DNA from: Amaurobius ferox
Taxonomy: Eukaryota; Arthropoda; Arachnida; Araneae; Amaurobiidae
Direction: 5' to 3'
DNA length: 64,000 nt
Assembly (NCBI GenBank): GCA_951213105.1
Contig: OX578152.1
Coordinates: 102,331,455 to 102,395,454 of the forward strand
Shown: piece by piece, positions 35,596 to 47,120 of the stretch
Layout: the number at the start of each line of letters is the position of its first letter
Numbering within the stretch: position 1 is the stretch's first letter
Position numbers and translations under genes: made by a program
Notes under the pieces: generated by a model
The model's input: the letters and a program-made list of their open reading frames with translations, nothing else
Told to the model about the DNA's origin: nothing
Databases searched by the model: none

Positions 35596-36361
35596 TCCCA
35601 AATAGGACGAGTAACTATGCACTCGTAATAATAATGCTAATAAAATAACAGAAGATACGACCGGGGGGAGTTGCGACCCCCATCTCTCCGGTTAAAACTT
35701 TTTTTTTCGCCATGGCAAACGCTCCCGGTAGCCGATATTCTCTACACCATTTTCTTCATGACACTTTCAATACCATAAAAAGAAATTACATACATACATT
35801 CATATACATTTTTAATAATATGTAAATCCATAAATTTATTTTGCTATACTCTTTAAACAATCCAAGAAACATGCTATAAAATCCACAACAACTAATTTAA
35901 AATACTAATGTTTTAAATTACTTCACTCGTGGTTATTTAATATTCTAAAATCAATATATTCAAAACTAATGTTTGAAATCCAAGTCAAAGTGGTGACTTT
36001 TAAAAAATTGGATTCAAGACCTATTGGCAATATTATCGCCATATAAATACAAAATCTCAAAAATACACAATAGTTCAAACTCTGCGCATTACTCATTCCT
36101 ACGGACTAGCTCGTTTTCTTATTGACGTTAAACTGCTTTCTCGTATAAAGTTTTCTATACATTCACTCTAAAGTAAATAATAAATAATCGTCCGATTTTC
36201 TAGAAAACATCTATAATCACGTAAATACAATTTACATTTCGTTTAAAACGTATTGTAAAACGTATCATACAACATAATTACCAAATATAGCGCCGGCCAT
36301 GAAATACCTATGTGTAGTCATATATAGAGAGCTACTAGATTTATAATCCATAATTACTCCG
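35593..36361 (-). mobile_element. Naiad N4, pLTR and 3'-UTR fragment of an N2-like element
   Basis: The stretch aligns, with many differences, to the pLTR/3' UTR of N2 (about 41890-42960): AATTCCCAAA.AGGAC, CCGGGGGGAGTTGCGACCCC, CGCCATGGCAAACGCTCCC, GACTCAAGACCTATTGGCAA-like text and a final AT-rich part. No coding sequence is left. Its 3' end lies at the internal TATATAAATTCCC word rather than at the normal pLTR end. Its other end abuts repeat T at 36362. Confidence 0.8.
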
Positions 36362-36625
36362 TCTGAGAAAGATCTTCGTGCAAATGTTTGATGAAAGTGT
36401 TTTAGAAGAACAAATCTGCTCATCTCAACTACTGAAATTTGTTTTCAGTTTTTATTTTATTTCATGAAACTTCCGTTTTGTTGATTTGCGATGTCCACAG
36501 CATCAAACACTTGTTCAAGAAATACTTTGCTTCAATCTGCCACTGTAAAACATTTGCAAGCATGTTACTGAAAGTTTCAGGGAATCAGCTGTCCGCAATG
36601 GGGAGTAAGGTTCCTGATAGTTATG

Positions 36626-36631
<6 letters not shown>
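36362..36631 (+). repeat. Target repeat T, right copy
   Basis: It is the direct counterpart of 28653-28915, again followed by a TA tract. Beyond the first bases (CTGAGAAAGATCTTC) the upstream flank is Naiad N4, not shared with the left copy. Confidence 0.75.

Positions 36632-36667
<36 letters not shown>
36632..36667. repeat. (TA)n tract after the right T copy
   Basis: A TA run of about 35 bp. Confidence 0.95.
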
Positions 36668-36669
<2 letters not shown>

Positions 36670-38418
36670 AAAATAAAGCTTTGGCAAACGATAATTAGTT
36701 GAATATTTCAGAAATGAAACTGGAATTTTCAAGAACGCCTGTAATTGCGGTTTTCTGATAGTTTGCCGAAATTATTAATAAAGTAGCTGAAACAAAGGTT
36801 GCAGAAAGCATTGTTGAACGGAATTTAATGTGCGAACAGAGCATGTTGATAGAGAAAAGTGATTTCTTCATATTGTGAAAAATCAGTATAATATTTTACG
36901 GATTCCTCTCAAAACTTGTTGGAAAAATCGTTTACGATCTTTTTGATGGTGTCTAAATGGCAGCTCTGTGATTATATTTTTAATACCTAAGAAACCAATA
37001 TGTTTGAAAATCGCTCAAAATTGCGCATAAAAACGAAAAACTAATTTAAATTTATAAAATAATTCGCTCTGAGATACCTTCTGAATTGACCCATCATTGT
37101 ACTTAATTTTATAGCTGTGGGCCGCTTAGACGTTCTGCTACGCTAACAGCAGACAGACAGACATTCGCTCTTTTTATTCTACATCAAAATATACAGCTTT
37201 AAATGGTTTCTCTTACCTTTGACGTATTTTTAAATTGAGCCAAAAATTGCTAAAATAAATAAAAAAAATATGAAACATATTGAGAACTGTTTGTCTTAAA
37301 TTAATGACATTAGTTTTATTCGATTTGACATTAGTTTCATTCGATGTTTTATTAGTTTTATTCGATTACTGTTCGATGATTTATTAATTTTATTTGATTA
37401 CTGTTCGATGTTTTATTAGTTTTATGATGATGTGCTAAAAACTTTTGTGTTTACAGCAAGACTGTTTGAACTGCAATTCTGGACGAACTTTGTCCCAAAA
37501 GGAAAAATGCCAATTAGAGAGTTGCAAGTGACTCGAACTTTGTTTCGAACTCTTTTGATTTTGAAATTTTTTTGTTTTTGTCCGAGGGGAGATATGTGAG
37601 ACCAGAAATAGATCTCACATTTGATGAGACACTTTTATGTATGAAATTTATGGTGGCCAAAACGGCAGACAAAGCTTGTAGTCTGGCTGGCACCGAAGTT
37701 TATCACTCTGTGAACCCAAAGGTCAGAAGACCATAAATTTAGGGGTGCCATACCAGAGGGGCTGAGCTGGGCCTTACGAAATGTGGAATAGTGCCATTGG
37801 GTAAAGGATTAACTAATAAGCGCCAAATGGAAGAAAAGGAGGAGTTACCCCCCTTCCTCCCACCGAGAGAACCACAGCCTGTGACACGAGAATAAAAAAA
37901 ACAATCAATATGTTGACATAAGAGCAGACTAGAGAGACAACTATGGAATTTTGACTTAAGAACATACCAGCAGAGAATAATCAAGATGTTGACTTAAGAG
38001 CACGACTAGAGAAGAATGAAAAACCTAACAGACTTGTAGATTGTTCCGTAGAGGTTCCAAAATAATGGAGATATATCAATGTGTGAGTGCAATCAGAGTA
38101 CGAGGAGGAGACACACACCAAAGAGTTATGGCCAGTACTTATAACTGATGCAAGCATTTGAGATATGATCAAAGCCCAAGACGAATTGGAAGGTATGTGC
38201 TCACTAACAATCACAGGTCATAGACACGATAGTAATTTTAATAATACTGGTAGCATATGTCCCCTCCGCTGCAATAATTAATGAAAATAATTGTTAAGCA
38301 TTAAGCAGACTCACACGAAAGGTAAAATAATTGGAGGGTTTATAGCGGCACAACTAGCAATGTACAATTAAATACTAAATCCACTATATGAGAATTAACG
38401 GCCATGTCAATCTTAGCG
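36668..38418. other. No gene recognised; possible LTR-element debris
   Basis: A TTTTATTCGAT word is repeated several times at about 37315-37420. A polypurine-like GAGGGGAGATA is followed by TGTGAGACC at about 37585-37605, which could mark an LTR start. The 37740-38210 part is open on minus for 81 and 77 codons without a recognisable domain. No second terminal repeat was found. Confidence 0.3.
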
Positions 38419-41400
38419 AATTTAATATTTAAAAGTTTAACTTTAAGCTTCTTTTACATTTCTTTCCCATAGTTTTATTGGATTAATGACAATAGTTTTA
38501 ATCGATCCGATCGAAAAGTGAATTATGTTTAAAGCAGTAATTTATTTCATGTATTTATGAATATTTGTTCTGTTACTTATTTATTTTTTCAGGCCAATGC
38601 AAATAAACCTTATTTTATTTTTAAGGCTGCTTTAATTTTATTTATTTTATGTATTTATTTATACAGTAATTTTTATTTACTGAAATTCAAGAAAATTTGG
38701 TAGATAGTTTTTAAACACACACATACGGGGCTACACTAAAAAAATTGTCTATTAATATTCCACTGGTTCCAAAAAATGTAGCTCCGTCGAAAATTCAAGC
38801 TCCAATTTTTGACTTCGTTCTGATATGTGTTGCAGGGAAAGTAAAAATCTGCTGCAACTTTTCCTTTAAGCTTTGATAAAGCAGATTTTCTCTAAAGTCC
38901 TGCCGATATGGTCGAAAAACATAAATGGAAATATTTTTCAGAAAAATGAATTATTTAACCTGGACATCACTGATTGAAACTTCATGTTTGAGTTTCTGAA
39001 CTCAAATAAAGTGACCTGTCCATTCCAACTTTCTCGAGTTTTCCTCAATATTTGTATTCCGAAAATTTTTTCAATGTGTATATTTCTAAATTTTCTTATC
39101 TTGGATTTTGCACTTGGAAACCAGCAAGATTGTAGTCAGAAATGGGATCGAAGGGATAATTGGAAGAAGTGAGTTAAGGAGGGGAGGGGGGGGAGTTTCA
39201 AAGATGAATTTAAAGGATTACTATGCACTTTAATTTGAGTCTTATTTTGTGTAATTTATGTTTTAACTTGAGCCTTAATTTGTGTTAAGAAAATGTCTCA
39301 AAAATAAAATGGTGATTATTGTAAATATTAATTTATTAAAAATATTAATATTACATAATGAGTGTGGCATTTTTTATGAGATTTTGTACCCGTGATATTT
39401 TTAAACATTTGAGTTAAGTACCCAAACATGGTTACATTACCATATTTACTATACTACAGCATTTGAGGGAGGGGGATAATTTCTGCAACGTAGAAAGTTT
39501 CATAATTCAAATTTTATAGTTTCAGTTAAATTCCAATGCATGGTTACATTGCCATAGTTACTATTCAACAGAATTTCCAGAAGAAAAAGAAAACATTTTT
39601 CTGCAATGTGACAATCAACTTGTTTTTACTCTAAAACTTACCCAAACCGATCCAACCTATATTCTTGCACTATATGTATACAAAGCATGTATGCAACACT
39701 ATACAATGATTTATATCCGTACCCGAAATTTCACACCCGGTTCGTGTGAAGATGATTAACAGAGAGTGGGTCCATTTGGCAACAAGTAGGCCTTGCAGCT
39801 TTAAAACAGCTTTTCATGGGTAGAATAACTGTTTGCAATTCTAGACAATTTCTAGTTAAAAGATTTTCTGGATCAGAAATATTTCTTTACTGAAACAATA
39901 TAACTGATACTTCCCTCTTCTCTTCAGTAAAAAAAAATCTGAAAGAAAACTATTTACACATCCATGACTGACTTTGCCCCTCTGTTAAGAGGTGATCTCA
40001 TTTGTAATTTTCGCTATTTATGATGTATGAAAGAAGATAAGTAGTATTAGATGAGTTTATAGATTGCATGGCTCCCTTTATTAGGATAAAAGTACAGAAA
40101 ATAATCTTTTATATATTGCTCCCTTAGAGAAGAATGTTCGATTACGGAAAAAATTGCATAAAACATGAAGTCAAATAAAAATATTGACGGTCCTAAGTAG
40201 AAAAAAAAAACTCGTGGTGATATTCATGAGACACATTTTCTGGTTCCTGTATATCCGTTGAGTGGTGATTTTCAGTAAAAACAAGAATACAAAGTACACT
40301 AAAGCTTTACTTTGTGAAAGGCCACTTAATTATTTTGAAATCTGATTGGTAAGAGCGTGGTTTTTGGTGTAAGATAGGAAATTTGTTTCATTCCCCATGT
40401 TTTGATTTCATTGGTACAGATGCCAAACTAGCTACTTATTATTACATTAAAGTCTATAAACATATATCGAGTCGCTGGACATTTTGCCCTAATGGGAGCA
40501 TACATAAAGTTAGACTTCGTATTTTATGCAAATTCCTCCCTCAGTTCTGAAAATAATTTAGATTAACATTTCTTACGATTCAAAACAATTTACCAATTGG
40601 AAGTATGTGTGCAGGACTAACAATTAAAAACTTATAAGTCTGATCAGTTGTTTGGGAATAATAACCCTGTATAGGTAAAATATTAAACTATTAAAATGTA
40701 ATACTTTTTTATGCAGTAATATAAAAATATAATAATGTAGATTCAGGTAATTATGATGCTGTCTGTACTGTGAAAGGCCCAGACCATACAGCCAACCCAG
40801 GGGTTTACGGCAGTTAAATGTATGGCCGGGCTGTCTGTACTGTGAATAATTTCTTTTACAGCGCCTCCTGTTGAAACCAAAAGTATAAAAAGATCTGATC
40901 AGTTTTCAGGAAATACTCTGTATAAATATATAGTTAAACTATTAAAAATTAGTACTTTTTATAGAGTAGTATAAGGATGTAATATTGTATATTCAGGTAA
41001 TCATGATGCTGTATGTACTTTGAATATTCATTTTGACAGAGCCTCAGCTTTAAATCAAAAGTATAGAAAGTATCAGCCTGATCAGTTTTTGGAAATACCC
41101 TGTATAAATATAATATTAAACTTTAAAAATGTAATTCTTTTTTATGCATTAATATAAGAATCCAATATTATATATTCAGGTAATCAGCGTGCTGTGTGTA
41201 CCCTGAATGTTCTCTTTGACAGAGACATGGTTTAAACCAAAGTATAAAATGTATAAGTCTGATTAGTTTTTGGAAATACCCTGCATAGATATAATATTAA
41301 ACTATAAAAATTTAATACTTTTTATACATCAGTATAAGAATACAATATTGTATATTCAGGCAATCATGATGCTTTCTGTACCTTGAAAATCCTCTTTAAA

Positions 41401-41459
41401 AGGCCTAAAGATGTAAACAACAGCATACAGAAAGTCAAGTATAAAATAAGCCTTTTGTG

Positions 41460-41460
<1 letters not shown>
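38419..41460 (+). repeat. Block A: about 3.05-kb segment, left copy of a direct duplication
   Basis: The segment repeats at 47121-50163 with a nearly constant offset of 8702 bp and near-perfect identity. It contains an R1-like tail (about 38715-38850), AT-rich unique sequence and a 182-bp tandem repeat at its right end. No gene was recognised. The two copies bracket Naiad N2. Confidence 0.95.
40650..41450 (+). repeat. Tandem repeat with a unit of about 182 bp, four units
   Basis: The word ATTCAGGTAATCATGATGCT or a variant starts at 40741, 40991, 41174 and 41354. Units also share CCTGTATAAATATAATATTAAACT-like starts and GATCAGTTTTTGGAAATA ends. The first spacing is longer because of an insertion of about 55 bp at 40775-40829 flanked by a 17-bp direct repeat. 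The array is repeated in block A' (about 49350-50150). Confidence 0.8.
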
Positions 41461-41523
<63 letters not shown>

Positions 41524-41689
41524 ATATATATGTATATGTATATATGTATATATATATGTATATGTATATATGTATATATATATATGTATATGTATATATG
41601 TATATATATATATGTATATATATATATGTATATATATATATGTATATATATATGTATATATATATGTATATATATATATATATATGTAC

Positions 41690-41768
<79 letters not shown>

Positions 41769-41770
41769 TG
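41461..41770. repeat. (TA)n/(TATATG)n microsatellite, target of N2
   Basis: About 310 bp of TA dinucleotides with interspersed TATATG variants. It lies exactly between block A and the 3' end of Naiad N2. Open frames through it are artefacts of the Tyr-Ile repeat. Confidence 0.97.
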
Positions 41771-42546
41771 TTATAAAACTTGAAAAATTTATTTTCAATT
41801 TTAGTGAACAGATTAAAAAGCCAAAAGCAAAAAATAATTTATAATACATCTTGTAAAGCGCTATGCTGCAATATTTACATGTGTATTCCTATATAAATTC
41901 CCAAAAAGGACAAGTAGCAATGTACTCGTACAGATTCTAGATGTGTGACAGAAGTACCGGCCGGGGGGAGTTGCGACCCCCAGCACTCCGGTTAAAGCTT
42001 TTTCCGCCATGGCAAACGCTCCCGGTAACCGATACTCCCTACACGATTTCCTTCATGACCTTTTATAAATCCGCAAAAATACATACATATACAATTTCAA
42101 TAACATGTAAAATCTAAAAGTTTACTTTTCTACGCTAAAACTATCCATGAAGCATTCTGTAAAAATATAACAAATAATTTAAAATACAAAATTCTTAAGA
42201 CTAATGAAATCCCAGTCTGAGAGGATATTTTTTAAAAAATGGATATAAGACCCATAAACCGCATTATTTCCATATAAAAACCTGTGTGTAAAATTACCTC
42301 ACAATTAGTCATTTAATCCTTTTAAACCCTTTCTATTCAAAACTAATGTTTGAAATACTAGTCAGAGTGTCTGTATTTTTAAATATGGACTCAAGACCTA
42401 TTGGCAACTCCATCGCCATATATATACTAATGTTTGAAATCATTTCACTTATGGTTAATTATTACTTTAAAAACTATATATTCAAGACTATTGAAATCCA
42501 TGTTATTATTATTAAAATCCTTTCTGGATACCAAAACCTATTGGCT
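41771..42546 (-). repeat. N2 3' pseudo-LTR
   Basis: A direct repeat of 46345-47120. It includes the conserved hairpin (GGGGG, 8-nt loop, CCCCC) at 41964-41981 and a CGCCATGGC palindrome at about 42005-42013. The sequence continues without a break into the element's 3' UTR. Confidence 0.95.
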
Positions 42547-43020
42547 TCTTTATCACCATAAAAATCCTAATGTTTGAATTTACTTCACTTGTGATAGTTT
42601 AATGCTCATAAATCGATATATTCAATTCCAAAGACATTCCAGAGAGAGAGTTATTTTTAAATATTGGATACAAGACATTTAAACAATATTATCACCTTAT
42701 AAATATATATACATATATATAGACACATAAATACGCCATAGTCCAAACTCTACGCAATACACCTTCCCATGGAACAACACATAACTTTTTGATTTTATAC
42801 CACTTTCACATATGACTAAAGTAATTATTAAAAGTTTGTCCGATATTTCAGAAAACCCTTATAATCACGAACTTACAATCTGGATAACGCTTATAATGTT
42901 TCCACATAAAAATAGCCCTAGCTATAAAATTCCGGTGTATAGCCATATTGAGCTATCTGATTTATGATCCTCAATTTGGCATAAAAACACGTCACCCTCT
43001 GCGTATTACAATTCCCGCCA
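42547..43020 (-). other. N2 3' untranslated region
   Basis: AT-rich sequence lies between the stop codon and the pLTR. The N4 fragment (36000-36360) preserves a diverged version of it, which shows that this region belongs to the element and not to the host. Confidence 0.75.
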
Positions 43021-45783
43021 TTAGGCTATATCCGAAAAGTCGTATGTTGTTATCATTCCAAAATATCTCTTCCTGGTTACGGCTGCAGTTAAACCATTAT
43101 AATTGGAAACCAATCTTATCAGAAAAGCGGGAGGATAACCCTCCTTGATAGCCTCCTCCAGAAAACGGCAATCACACTTGTATCTATCGTTGTTAGTAAA
43201 ATTCAACAACTTATGTCGTTTCATTTGATTTACTATCAGATTTCTGAATATGTTACGGTGTAGACTAGTTGTCCATGACGTCAAATATTTGATATCAAAA
43301 TTAAAGGTGTTACGTTTATCGTAAATACGATAACATTGTATAGTGGCAGGCTTCATTATAGTGAGATCTAAAAAATCCAGACTTTCATCCTCATTGCATG
43401 GTGTTTCTATTAAAGTTAAACATGGAGGATAAAAGTCAAACTTCATTGTATAACCACTATCCTCGAATCCGCATAGGATATCATCCACGTAACGTAGGAA
43501 TAACATCTCATTTAAAAGATGTGTTCCCCTTTCATATCTATCTAGGTAAATATCTGCCATAATTGACGAACAGTTACCCCCCATTGGGATACCCTTAATT
43601 TGTTTATAAAAGTTTTCTCCATTGTATAAAACTGTCTCGAATAAAACCAACTCCACCAAAGCCTTGTACTTTCCAATTGCTATATATAGCTGCAAATCAC
43701 ATCTATGGTATGATTCTATTAGGATGCTATATAGATCCTTAATGTCTATATTATTGAAAAGGTCAGCAAAGTCATAACTCCTGTATATACCGATGTTTGG
43801 CAATTCTTTCAGTTTCTTAACTACTTCGAGGCTGTTTTTTATAAAATAGCTACCCTGGTCATATAGTTTCCGTAATACCAATTTTAAATGTTCCAATAAT
43901 AATTTATTGGCCCTTGTTAAATAAGTTTTAAAACCGATGGTTACTGGTCGGAATTTAACTGGATTTTTATGTAGCTTAGGTATTAACGTTAAATAGGGAT
44001 ATCTAATTTTTCCCACACATATGCCAGATTTTTTGTACAAAGCTTTTATCCGGTTACTGATTTCCAACTGAGTTTGATTCAATAACGAGTACATACTATG
44101 ATCTTCGTATGCTTGTCTTAATAAACTAACATAGTACCATTTACAAGTCATTGCAAAATTCGACGTTACCTTGTCTACGTACGTAATTACATACATACTT
44201 TGTATTTCATCCAGCTCTTTTTTATTATATTTAAGCTCACTTCCTATTGTATTACACCGTACGTTCCTGCGATACCATGAAATGCACTCATTTATCACTA
44301 AGACCTTCCATTCTTCAAATGTCTCAGTTGGCAAACTGAATTTTACTGCCGCTTTTTGAATATAATGTGTAATATCAATTTCCATTGCTCGTTTAATGGA
44401 AACGTCACTCTTAAATCGGTATTTAGTACCCAATTCAAAGTATTTTTTAATATTCGATTTTATTATACCCAGATCTCCTGTTACAATATGTCCATGATGT
44501 ACGTCTCTGTATATCGATGTATTACATTTGCAACTTACACAACTCTCTGTATGTAAATTACTACCAATAAAATTATAATTAAAAAACCTTCTCCCCAAAG
44601 GTTTATCATATTTGAAAGCCACTTTTAACCTCAGGTCCCTAACTGGTAAAGTATGAGCCATTAGTCTTAAAATTCTATTAAAAGGAATAAGATCGTATCT
44701 TTTATTAATATATTTCAATATAAGATATTCGTCAATATGTTTTTTTATTTTAATATCCTCTAAAACTATTCCATGTATCCTGGCTCTAAATTTGATGTAA
44801 TCCAACATTATACACAAGGATCTGGACCGATCGCTTTCAGTACATTCTACATATATTTTTCTGTAATGACACCAAACTCTGTTAACAAACTTCAATCTAA
44901 TTCCGTAAGCCATATTCTTCAGCCATGTCTCGGGAATATCTTTTCCAACATCTATATCTCGCAAAACCCTATCAATTTTATCCACTGTTCTTTTTAAGCA
45001 CACTTTTCCCCTACATCCTCCTCGTTGTTTACGACTGGACCTTTCCAAGTCCCGCTTCACCATACTGTCCGTCCTTACGCTTGAATAATATTCCTTGTTA
45101 TAATTATTACCGTACATAACAGTATTGAGACCATACGGATAAACCGATCTATGTTGTGCTATATGTGTATTTTCCCACCATAATCTTAAATTTGTATCCA
45201 CCACAATATCCAAAATAGTAACCTTCATTGCTTCAACTCCGTGATTAGCAAAGTGTCTTATTTCCAAAGACACCTCACTTTCCGAATTTTTAATACATTT
45301 ATATATCATGCTACGGTGCAGATTTATTCTGATATTAAGGCAGTTCTTAGTTTGCCCTATATACTCTTTTCCACATATATCGCATGTGATAGAGTACACG
45401 CAATTATATGTTTTACAGAAACTCTTATATTTTCCAACATTGGAAATCTGTATCTTGTTTGCTTTAGGACACAACATACATTTTGTTGAACTACATTTAC
45501 TGTATTTAAATTTTCCAAAGTTTTTATAATAAGTGCGATACGTAGAGCCCGGACATTCCATATTAGAATCAAACTGTATAACATTAGAAACAGGCACACT
45601 CAAAGCAACCACGTTATTTTTAGGTACGGCAACTCCTGTATGAATAACGTTAAAGTAGTTTTTAATAGAATTCACAAGAGGGTAACTGGATGACGGTCGT
45701 CCTACGCCCCTTGCATCTGACGACCGAGCAATCGTGGTAGAGACCCCGAAGTTGCCAGTCGCTAAATTCTTATTATTGTACAT
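43021..45783 (-). CDS. Naiad N2 polyprotein: N-terminal GIY-YIG endonuclease plus C-terminal PLE reverse transcriptase (intact, 920 aa)
   Basis: The enzyme would nick target DNA and reverse-transcribe the element RNA in place. From the first ATG (45783) residues about 97-105 hold a Cys cluster (KCSSTKCMLCP). The endonuclease spans about 125-220, with Cys pair TCDIC, the YIG triad in GKEYIGQTK (141-143), Arg/His in INLHR, FANH, and Glu in LWWEN (204). The CxC linker is SCVSCKCN (about 414-421). The RT spans about 520-820: ITYVDK, IPKLHKNP, motif A SYDFADLFNNID (about 669-680), motif B QIKGIPMGGNCSS (about 728-740), catalytic YVDD (765-768) and LDFLDL. This order defines Naiads and is the reverse of classical Penelope. 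The frame is open further upstream to 45933, and the ATG start is an assumption. Cysteines are encoded by TGT/TGC; no in-frame TGA occurs, unlike the selenoprotein Naiads known from spiders and clams. Confidence 0.95.
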   Translation of the reverse strand: MYNNKNLATGNFGVSTTIARSSDARGVGRPSSSYPLVNSIKNYFNVIHTGVAVPKNNVVALSVPVSNVIQFDSNMECPGSTYRTYYKNFGKFKYSKCSSTKCMLCPKANKIQISNVGKYKSFCKTYNCVYSITCDICGKEYIGQTKNCLNIRINLHRSMIYKCIKNSESEVSLEIRHFANHGVEAMKVTILDIVVDTNLRLWWENTHIAQHRSVYPYGLNTVMYGNNYNKEYYSSVRTDSMVKRDLERSSRKQRGGCRGKVCLKRTVDKIDRVLRDIDVGKDIPETWLKNMAYGIRLKFVNRVWCHYRKIYVECTESDRSRSLCIMLDYIKFRARIHGIVLEDIKIKKHIDEYLILKYINKRYDLIPFNRILRLMAHTLPVRDLRLKVAFKYDKPLGRRFFNYNFIGSNLHTESCVSCKCNTSIYRDVHHGHIVTGDLGIIKSNIKKYFELGTKYRFKSDVSIKRAMEIDITHYIQKAAVKFSLPTETFEEWKVLVINECISWYRRNVRCNTIGSELKYNKKELDEIQSMYVITYVDKVTSNFAMTCKWYYVSLLRQAYEDHSMYSLLNQTQLEISNRIKALYKKSGICVGKIRYPYLTLIPKLHKNPVKFRPVTIGFKTYLTRANKLLLEHLKLVLRKLYDQGSYFIKNSLEVVKKLKELPNIGIYRSYDFADLFNNIDIKDLYSILIESYHRCDLQLYIAIGKYKALVELVLFETVLYNGENFYKQIKGIPMGGNCSSIMADIYLDRYERGTHLLNEMLFLRYVDDILCGFEDSGYTMKFDFYPPCLTLIETPCNEDESLDFLDLTIMKPATIQCYRIYDKRNTFNFDIKYLTSWTTSLHRNIFRNLIVNQMKRHKLLNFTNNDRYKCDCRFLEEAIKEGYPPAFLIRLVSNYNGLTAAVTRKRYFGMITTYDFSDIA

Positions 45784-46344
45784 TTCATAAAAAAGTTTAA
45801 GAAGAAACGCATACCGGTTCGAAAATAAATTCAAACCCGGCCAAAGCCAATGATAATCTAACCACTTCCGGTATCTCCCCAAAGCTTTACCTCTTCCAAT
45901 CCAATTATCATCGTAACTACAACAATTTATCTTCTAACTCATCCACCTTATAACCTATAAATTCGATATATCATCACTCCAGGAGAAGCCGATCCCATAC
46001 TTTTTACAATATCTATTACTTTTTTTGTACAAATAAATACTTAATATATTATATTTGTATATACAATTTTTGTCTTTTTTTGTTTTATTATAATTTTTTA
46101 TATATGTATACATCTAGTTATCCGAAAATGATTTACTCAAACGATTCACAAATCAAAATAGGCAATCAGGAGCCTCATGCACCGAAAAAACGTTCGACAT
46201 GACCTCAAAAACCACCAGAATACACGAAAGTCACCCATCCCCCCATGTAATACTCCATAGTCACTAAACACCAAGTCCAAAATACCATTAAATCATCAGT
46301 GATCAACTGCGCTAAGCTGCTAGTACGATCATCTAATTTATACA
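45784..46344 (-). other. N2 5' leader between pLTR and ORF
   Basis: AT-rich sequence runs between the 5' pLTR end (46345) and the first ATG. It is present once in the window and contains no recognisable promoter motif. Confidence 0.7.
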
Positions 46345-47120
46345 TTATAAAACTTGAAAAATTTATTTTCAATTTTAGTGAACAGATTAAAAAGCCAAAA
46401 GCAAAAAATAATTTATAATACATCTTGTAAAGCGCTATGCTGCAATATTTACATGTGTATTCCTATATAAATTCCCAAAAAGGACAAGTAGCAATGTACT
46501 CGTACAGATTCTAGATGTGTGACAGAAGTACCGGCCGGGGGGAGTTGCGACCCCCAGCACTCCGGTTAAAGCTTTTTCCGCCATGGCAAACGCTCCCGGT
46601 AACCGATACTCCCTACACGATTTCCTTCATGACCTTTTATAAATCCGCAAAAATACATACATATACAATTTCAATAACATGTAAAATCTAAAAGTTTACT
46701 TTTCTACGCTAAAACTATCCATGAAGCATTCTGTAAAAATATAACAAATAATTTAAAATACAAAATTCTTAAGACTAATGAAATCCCAGTCTGAGAGGAT
46801 ATTTTTTAAAAAATGGATATAAGACCCATAAACCGCATTATTTCCATATAAAAACCTGTGTGTAAAATTACCTCACAATTAGTCATTTAATCCTTTTAAA
46901 CCCTTTCTATTCAAAACTAATGTTTGAAATACTAGTCAGAGTGTCTGTATTTTTAAATATGGACTCAAGACCTATTGGCAACTCCATCGCCATATATATA
47001 CTAATGTTTGAAATCATTTCACTTATGGTTAATTATTACTTTAAAAACTATATATTCAAGACTATTGAAATCCATGTTATTATTATTAAAATCCTTTCTG
47101 GATACCAAAACCTATTGGCT
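46345..47120 (-). repeat. N2 5' pseudo-LTR
   Basis: It is a copy of 41771-42546 with constant offset 4574 and carries the hairpin at about 46538-46555. Its outer end (47120) is fused to the first base of block A' at CTATTGGCT/AATTTAAT. Confidence 0.95.

Larger units (their letters stand above)
41771..47120 (-). mobile_element. Naiad N2, complete 5.35-kb Penelope-like element
   Basis: A minus-strand element with two 776-bp pLTRs (46345-47120 at its 5' end, 41771-42546 at its 3' end), a leader, one intact ORF and a 3' UTR. The pLTR offset is a constant 4574 bp, and I saw no mismatch in the parts I compared, so the insertion is recent. Its 3' end lies on a TA microsatellite. Its 5' end is cut inside the pLTR and joined to block A'. 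Of the elements in the window this is the best candidate for a currently mobile one. Confidence 0.93.

Noticed and set aside
41356..41849. Several open frames encoding long Tyr-Ile repeats on both strands
   Set aside because: They are translations of the (TA)n/(TATATG)n microsatellite and are open in all frames for trivial reasons.
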